DNA of 64,000 nt from Brevinema_A sp051649245. Its GTDB lineage: Bacteria > Spirochaetota > Brevinematia > Brevinematales > Brevinemataceae. The notes under the pieces are model-generated. The model saw nothing but the letters and a program-made list of their open reading frames with translations, was not told the DNA's origin and did not search any database. Shown one piece after another: positions 59,888-64,000 of the stretch. The first letter of the stretch is position 1. The number at the start of each line of letters is the position of its first letter. The DNA is taken from the NCBI GenBank assembly GCA_051649245.1, contig JBOFGS010000019.1, positions 248,001 to 312,000 on the forward strand. The letters run 5' to 3'. The position numbers and the translations under genes were made by a program.

Positions 59888-61300
59888 CTACAAATCTTGA
59901 GAAATTACAGGGTCAATTCCATAGGTGTTACGATATAATTGCTCAAAATTTTTCACTAATCCATCTCGAATTAAACTCATTTTAGTATCAGAGATTGATG
60001 GTTCTCTGTTTATTCTATATGTTGCTTGATCTAATATGTGCTGTTGTAACGTAGTTGATTGTTGTTGGATTTGAGTGGTAATGTTATGCATTTGCTCAAT
60101 ATACTCATATGTTTGATCCAATTCTGAAAAATCAAATTCCGGTGTCATACTTATTGTTTGGTTTACTTTTGTTTGATCGACATTTTGTTCTTCAGGTAAT
60201 ATTTCAATAAGATTCTTGCCGACCGCGTATGCTTTTCTGACCGCTAAATCTGCATCACGAAGTTCTTCGATAATGGAATGACCAATATTAGAGCTTTTTT
60301 CAGCAAAATTTTTCACACGATCTGAAACTGATAAAAATACTTTCCCAGACTCACCAGCTTTTGACGCTTCAATAGAAATATTTAATGCAAGAATACCTGC
60401 TTGAAAACCGTTATCGGATGATGCTTTAGCAAGTGTTGAAGCACGTTCTGCTCTTGTAAAGAGACGAGATAATAATTTTTGCATCAATAATATTTTTTCT
60501 TTTAATTCGTGGGTATTGTATTTTTGTATTTGTTTTTCTGTTTCAATATTGAATGTGGTGGTTTGTGCTTTTGCGATATAATGCTCAATATGTTGTTGTG
60601 TCGAATGAAGCTTGGTGGATAATTTTTGTGTATATGTTCGTAAAAGATCCAACGGTTCTGTGTTTAATTCTTGTTGCTCAGATTCCTGCACTCCTGCATT
60701 CCAATCAATTGATTGTAATTCTTCCCAAATGTTTTCTAAGATAATTGAATTTTTAGTAATAATTTTTTTAGATAACGTCGATGCTCCTTTGAGTGTGAGA
60801 AAAATACAAATAAAAAGACATCCTACGTATAGAGCAAGCGCAATCTTAAGAAAGATACCTAATAGCGATGATTTAATAGTTGATGAAATCAATCGTTTAA
60901 TTAATTCAATTTGATCATAAAACTCTTGATACTTATTAAATTTTTCTTCCATATTTTTTTTGTTTAATCCCAGATAAAATTGTTGACCAAGCTTTGCTAA
61001 TAAATTAATTTCTGCTTCTGCACCAGGCATCAGTGCTAGGAATTGATCTTTATACAAAATAGTCCAAGAATTAAGGCTTGTTTTTGATGGGTCAATGATT
61101 ATATTTTTATTTAGTAAAAGAGAGGCTTCACTATTGATTTCTGTTAGATATAACGCATTTTTTTGTAACACGTCATGCTCTGATGTTTTAATATAATAAA
61201 ACATTACACAAGAAATTGCTAGAATAGAAAGTAAAATCCATATGAGTATTACTTTTTGTGAATATTTAGAAATCGATGAATTAATATTATCATATGCCAT
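59888..61300 (-). CDS. Methyl-accepting chemotaxis protein-like signal transducer
   Basis: A 470-aa protein with two transmembrane helices (about residues 18-38 and 150-175) around an extracytoplasmic domain of about 110 residues. There is no clear HAMP domain. The cytoplasmic helical part includes the MCP hairpin tip LALNISIEASKAGESGKVF, which keeps the LALN-x-x-IEA-x-x-AGE core. Flanking methylation helices are short and poorly conserved. The CheR pentapeptide is absent. GGAGG before ATG 61300 sets the start. A sigma-28-like promoter lies upstream. The CheA-like/CheW-like pair 8 kb away is a plausible partner. Confidence 0.8.
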   Translation of the reverse strand: MAYDNINSSISKYSQKVILIWILLSILAISCVMFYYIKTSEHDVLQKNALYLTEINSEASLLLNKNIIIDPSKTSLNSWTILYKDQFLALMPGAEAEINLLAKLGQQFYLGLNKKNMEEKFNKYQEFYDQIELIKRLISSTIKSSLLGIFLKIALALYVGCLFICIFLTLKGASTLSKKIITKNSIILENIWEELQSIDWNAGVQESEQQELNTEPLDLLRTYTQKLSTKLHSTQQHIEHYIAKAQTTTFNIETEKQIQKYNTHELKEKILLMQKLLSRLFTRAERASTLAKASSDNGFQAGILALNISIEASKAGESGKVFLSVSDRVKNFAEKSSNIGHSIIEELRDADLAVRKAYAVGKNLIEILPEEQNVDQTKVNQTISMTPEFDFSELDQTYEYIEQMHNITTQIQQQSTTLQQHILDQATYRINREPSISDTKMSLIRDGLVKNFEQLYRNTYGIDPVISQDL

Positions 61301-61341
61301 TTTGGTAACCTCCATATGATGCAAAGATAGTTGTCAATAAA

Positions 61342-61368
61342 GTATCGGTATAAAAAATAAAATATTTA
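61342..61368 (-). promoter_or_regulatory. Sigma-28 (FliA)-like promoter of the MCP-like gene
   Basis: Read on the minus strand: TAAATATT (61368-61361), an 11-bp spacer, and ACCGATAC (61349-61342). The consensus is TAAAGTTT-N11-GCCGATAA; the -35 matches at six of eight positions, and the -10 at six of eight including CCGATA. It is about 42 bp upstream of the gene start. Confidence 0.65.
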
Positions 61369-61375
61369 GCTAAAC

Positions 61376-61403
61376 AAAAAAACTCAATACTATTGTATCG
61401 AGT
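61376..61403 (-). terminator. Terminator after tRNA-Val
   Basis: ACTCAATAC (61382-61390) and GTATCGAGT (61395-61403) pair fully in the minus-strand transcript with one G-U, and a T-run follows in that direction. It lies 9 bp beyond the tRNA 3' end. Confidence 0.8.
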
Positions 61404-61412
61404 TTTTTTTTT

Positions 61413-61486
61413 GGGCGTTGTAGGAATCGAACCTACGACCCTCTGCTTGTAAGGCAGATGCTCTAGACCAACTGAGCTAAACGCCC
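61413..61486 (-). tRNA. tRNA-Val (anticodon TAC)
   Basis: A 74-nt cloverleaf on the minus strand. The acceptor arm is GGGCGTT/AACGCCC, the D arm is AGCTCAGTTGGTCTAGAGC, and the anticodon loop CTTACAA carries TAC. The T arm has GGTTCGAATCC. The 3' CCA is not encoded (the sequence continues AAAA), so a CCA-adding enzyme is needed. It has its own strong promoter and terminator. Confidence 0.97.
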
Positions 61487-61512
61487 TTGTTTATTAACAA
61501 ATTAAGTATAAT

Positions 61513-61541
61513 ATTATAAATGATTTGAGTGATATTGTCAA
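61513..61541 (-). promoter_or_regulatory. Consensus promoter of tRNA-Val
   Basis: On the minus strand TTGACA (61541-61536) and TATAAT (61518-61513) have perfect consensus and a 17-bp spacer. Transcription should start near 61506, about 20 bp before the tRNA. Confidence 0.9.
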
Positions 61542-61562
61542 GTATTTTTTATATTTTAAAAA

Positions 61563-62219
61563 TTATTGCTGATGATTTTTTAAGTCTTCAATAAGTGTAC
61601 ACGGTGATGAATCATGAAAAAATCCCCCTCCCATCACAAACCAATCTAATCCAGCTTCTTTTAAAATAGTCATATTTTTTCTATTGATACCACCATCTGC
61701 TTCAATAATAATATCTTTTCCACAAAGACAACGAGCTTGACGTATACGCTCAATTGATTCCGGAATGAACGATTGAAATGAAAATCCTGGCTCCACACTC
61801 ATAATTAATAATAAATCAAATGTACCTAGAAAATCCGTGATCATTGAAACAGGGGTATTTGGTTTGATTGCCAAGCCTGCAAGAACACCTTTAGAGCGAA
61901 TATTTTTTAATATGTCTCGTACGAGTTGCGTATTTCCAGCTTCTAAATGTATTGTTAATACTTCCGGATTTAAATCAAGAAAATATTCATAATGACCCGG
62001 AAGATCAATCATCAAGTGAATATCTGCAGAGATTTTTGGTTCTGCTTGCATTACTTGGCTAACAAACTGAACACCGAAAGACATATTCGGAACAAAATGA
62101 TTGTCCATAATATCGTAGTGAATTTTTGTGATTGATGATTTTTTTATTAAATCAAGTGCAGATTTGATATCTGAAAAATTTCCTGCAAAAATAGAAGGAA
62201 TAATGTTAGTTTGATCCAT
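61563..62219 (-). CDS. rpe: Ribulose-phosphate 3-epimerase
   Basis: A 218-aa TIM-barrel enzyme of the pentose phosphate pathway. Metal and catalytic residues lie in IHYDIMDNHFVPNMSFG and DIHLMIDLPG. MSVEPGFSFQSF and IEADGGINRKN are the later signatures (catalytic Asp near residue 170). The frame opens at 62252, but GGAG eight bases before ATG 62219 (MDQTNIIPS) sets the start. Its first 14 bp overlap the 3' end of the PASTA gene, so it is translated from the same transcript. Confidence 0.93.
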   Translation of the reverse strand: MDQTNIIPSIFAGNFSDIKSALDLIKKSSITKIHYDIMDNHFVPNMSFGVQFVSQVMQAEPKISADIHLMIDLPGHYEYFLDLNPEVLTIHLEAGNTQLVRDILKNIRSKGVLAGLAIKPNTPVSMITDFLGTFDLLLIMSVEPGFSFQSFIPESIERIRQARCLCGKDIIIEADGGINRKNMTILKEAGLDWFVMGGGFFHDSSPCTLIEDLKNHQQ

Positions 62220-63384
62220 AAAATCGCTCCGCAATAATTTCGTTGTCTGCAAAAATTGTTACTTTTGCTCTACCGTATGCTTTAAAGATGCGTACAAATG
62301 ATGATCCTTCAGCTCCTTGTTTTTCATAAATCACATTTTCTCTGCCAAGCTCATCTGAGAGAACTGCTTTGTAGAATTTTGCGGTAGGTGCTGTAGGTGT
62401 GATGATTTCATTTACTTCACCTGTACTTACATTAGTAATGATTTGAAGTTCACCACTGGATTCTGCACTAGGAATATAAAAATTAATAGCATACCATCGT
62501 AATTTTTCTTTTTCACCCTCATCTCGAGCATTCAAACCAACAGAAATAATGACACTACTATTTTTAGCGATGATTTCACCTTCTTTAATATTTTGTTCAA
62601 GGACTAATCCTTCATCATCTCGAGAGGTAATGTTTGAGGAGATAATAATAGGGTTAATATTATAGTTATACAATGTAGCCACAACGTATTCGATGGGTTG
62701 GTAGAGGAAGTTTTCCATCTCAAAGTGATTTTTACGCTGTGCCTCGGCAATGGTGACAATCAATGATTGATTTCTATCAACCATACGTCCGGGAGTAATA
62801 TTCAATGCTAAGACTTGTGCTGTTGTATTTGTTCCTGCAGGTACTGTTTGGATGGTGAAAGGAATTTCTTTTGATTTCAGTAATTCTAGTGCTTCTGTTT
62901 TGGTTAAACCACAAATCTTCGGTACTTTATAGAGATCTCTTCCTAAGCTGACTGTTAGTGTAATTTCTCTTCCTTCTCGTGTGATCACACCACCTTTTGG
63001 TTGTTGTTTGATAACAGTGTAGATTTCATGTCTTGTATCGAATTGTGTCTCAAATTTTATTTTAAAATTTTCGCTTTGGAGAATATTAACGGCATCTAAG
63101 ATATTTTGTTGCTCAACATTAGGGATACGTGCTTTTGGTTGACCTGATTTTAGAATAAAAAAAGCAATAATAAAAGCAAAGATCACAGCCAGAACCATCA
63201 ATAAAAATGTTGCAATCAAAAAACGAACCATTCGTCTGTGTTCTTGAGGATTTTCAGGTAGCAACAACTCCTGCCATGTGGATAATTGTGTCCATTTTTT
63301 GATAAGGTCTTTTATACGAATAAAAAATGTTTTCCAAGTTGATCGTTGAGTTAGTTTTCTGATAAGAGTTGAAAATTGTTTCAT
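62206..63384 (-). CDS. Membrane-anchored PASTA-domain protein without kinase
   Basis: A 392-aa protein with a cytoplasmic Lys/Arg-rich N-terminus (about 50 residues), one transmembrane helix (about 52-76), and three PASTA modules (about 83-290). Each has the usual strand-helix pattern, for example VYKVPKICGLTKTEALELL-type in module 2 (KVPKICGLTKTEALELLK). The last 95 residues are a beta-rich domain. PASTA modules bind peptidoglycan fragments or muropeptides in Ser/Thr kinases and PBPs; here no kinase or transpeptidase is attached. It is followed by rpe and preceded by fmt. Confidence 0.83.
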   Translation of the reverse strand: MKQFSTLIRKLTQRSTWKTFFIRIKDLIKKWTQLSTWQELLLPENPQEHRRMVRFLIATFLLMVLAVIFAFIIAFFILKSGQPKARIPNVEQQNILDAVNILQSENFKIKFETQFDTRHEIYTVIKQQPKGGVITREGREITLTVSLGRDLYKVPKICGLTKTEALELLKSKEIPFTIQTVPAGTNTTAQVLALNITPGRMVDRNQSLIVTIAEAQRKNHFEMENFLYQPIEYVVATLYNYNINPIIISSNITSRDDEGLVLEQNIKEGEIIAKNSSVIISVGLNARDEGEKEKLRWYAINFYIPSAESSGELQIITNVSTGEVNEIITPTAPTAKFYKAVLSDELGRENVIYEKQGAEGSSFVRIFKAYGRAKVTIFADNEIIAERFYGSN

Positions 63385-63400
63385 AAGAATCCTACTATCG

Positions 63401-64000
63401 TTATATATTTATTGTATTATGTGCTAGAACAAGACCTTTTTTTAAGCGATTTCCATTGCAGAATTCGCGACCGTTCCATGGTTTTTTCGTTGGTAACTGA
63501 ACTTTTTTTAATAAAATACTTCCTTCATGACAAGAAACAATCAAGCTATCGTTATTGATTTCCAAAATTTCTCCAGGAATGTTACTGGATGGATGATCAG
63601 ATAATGCACAGTCCAAAATCTTTAAATCTCCAATCTCTAAAGGAAGATAAATCCCAGGACGAATAATAAAAGCACGAAATGCATTTAGAATCTCAGTGGA
63701 TGACATCGAAAAATAAACAGCTCCATCTTCTTTGGTGATCATTCGGGTATAGGTAGCGAGTTGGTGATTTTGAACGATACGTTGCTCTTTTTTGTTATTT
63801 ATTTTTTCCAAGCAAGAAACGATTAAATCAGCTCCCATTACAGATAGTTTTGTTTCCAAGGTTATGTATGTGTCGTCAGGGCTTATCGAAACGACATCTT
63901 GACCGATAATATCACCTTCATCCATTTTTTCGTTAATAAATTGAACGGTGTTTCCTGTTTCTTGAAGCCCTTGCCAAAGGGCATATTGAATAGGAGCCGC
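63401..64000 (-). CDS. fmt: Methionyl-tRNA formyltransferase, N-terminal part beyond window edge
   Basis: A partial Fmt that formylates initiator Met-tRNA. The right edge opens with APIQYALWQGLQETGNTVQ, then MDEGDIIGQ, the conserved end of the catalytic domain. The C-terminal OB-like domain follows (about 100 residues) with GAVYFSMSSTEILNAFRA and PGIYLPLE. The formyl-transfer motif SLLPxxRG would lie outside the window. It precedes the PASTA protein by 16 bp on the same strand, so fmt, the PASTA gene and rpe look like one operon. Confidence 0.9.
   Translation of the reverse strand, partial: AAPIQYALWQGLQETGNTVQFINEKMDEGDIIGQDVVSISPDDTYITLETKLSVMGADLIVSCLEKINNKKEQRIVQNHQLATYTRMITKEDGAVYFSMSSTEILNAFRAFIIRPGIYLPLEIGDLKILDCALSDHPSSNIPGEILEINNDSLIVSCHEGSILLKKVQLPTKKPWNGREFCNGNRLKKGLVLAHNTINI

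Noticed and set aside
1..64000. CRISPR arrays, insertion sequences, prophage or integrated elements.
   Set aside because: I saw no regular direct repeats with spacers, no transposase or integrase motifs and no composition shift that would mark an island.

Overview
The window is a dense, AT-rich stretch of bacterial chromosome. It has no rRNA, insertion sequence, phage or CRISPR array, and it is cut at both ends inside real genes: a TrmH-family methyltransferase at the left and fmt at the right. Several features point to a spirochaete (Spirochaetota). These are a spiro-SPASM-type protein, exported double CBM48-like proteins, a free-standing PASTA protein between fmt and rpe, PtsN-like EIIA proteins without transporters, chemotaxis-type proteins, and many exported TPR/FecR proteins beside housekeeping genes. 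This placement is inferred from gene content only; genus is not assigned.

Layout. 1-4.6 kb (mostly minus): RNA methyltransferase, rluD, prfA and an acyltransferase. 4.9-10.3 kb (plus): a glycolytic block gapA / pgk / tpiA, interrupted by a GNAT, a nuclease-like protein, a candidate structured RNA, a GIY-YIG protein and a small membrane protein. 10.4-18.6 kb (minus): one long run of a membrane protein, coaD, a YugP-like peptidase, pta, murJ, ribF, rpsO and pnp. 19-24.3 kb (plus): holA, thrS, an ABC-class ATPase and apt. 24.3-26.1 kb (minus): an aminotransferase and an exported glycogen-binding-like protein. 26.3-31.6 kb (plus): spiro-SPASM, a degenerate iron-ADH, a short ComEC, nth and a GGDEF protein. 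31.8-41.9 kb (minus): an eight-gene run from a TrkH-type K+ transporter and alaS through EIIA and TPR proteins to a FecR-domain protein. 42-46.1 kb (plus): acpP, a PSP1 protein, an unknown 569-aa protein and hflX. 46.7-52.1 kb (plus): two exported proteins and a CheA-like/CheW-like pair. 52-57.4 kb: a SlyD-type FKBP, tex, and two related outer-membrane barrel proteins flanking tex. 57.5-59.8 kb (plus): a metal-binding lipoprotein and a possible divergent sigma/anti-sigma pair. 59.9-64 kb (minus): an MCP-like protein, tRNA-Val, rpe, a PASTA protein and fmt.

The most interesting signal is a set of signalling proteins with eroded catalytic motifs. A CheA-like protein has lost its N-box and G2-box and is paired with a CheW-like protein. 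About 8 kb away is an MCP-like protein without an evident HAMP domain; its promoter region matches the sigma-28 (FliA) pattern with exact spacing. A second pseudoenzyme pair is the SPASM protein without radical-SAM cysteines and the iron-ADH-like protein without its nucleotide and metal motifs. Other observations are a candidate ncRNA upstream of pgk, a pnp leader hairpin, long perfect inverted repeats, and a cysteine-rich tail on PGK that resembles the SlyD tail.

Gene starts were chosen by hand from ribosome-binding sites. No database search or folding program was run.
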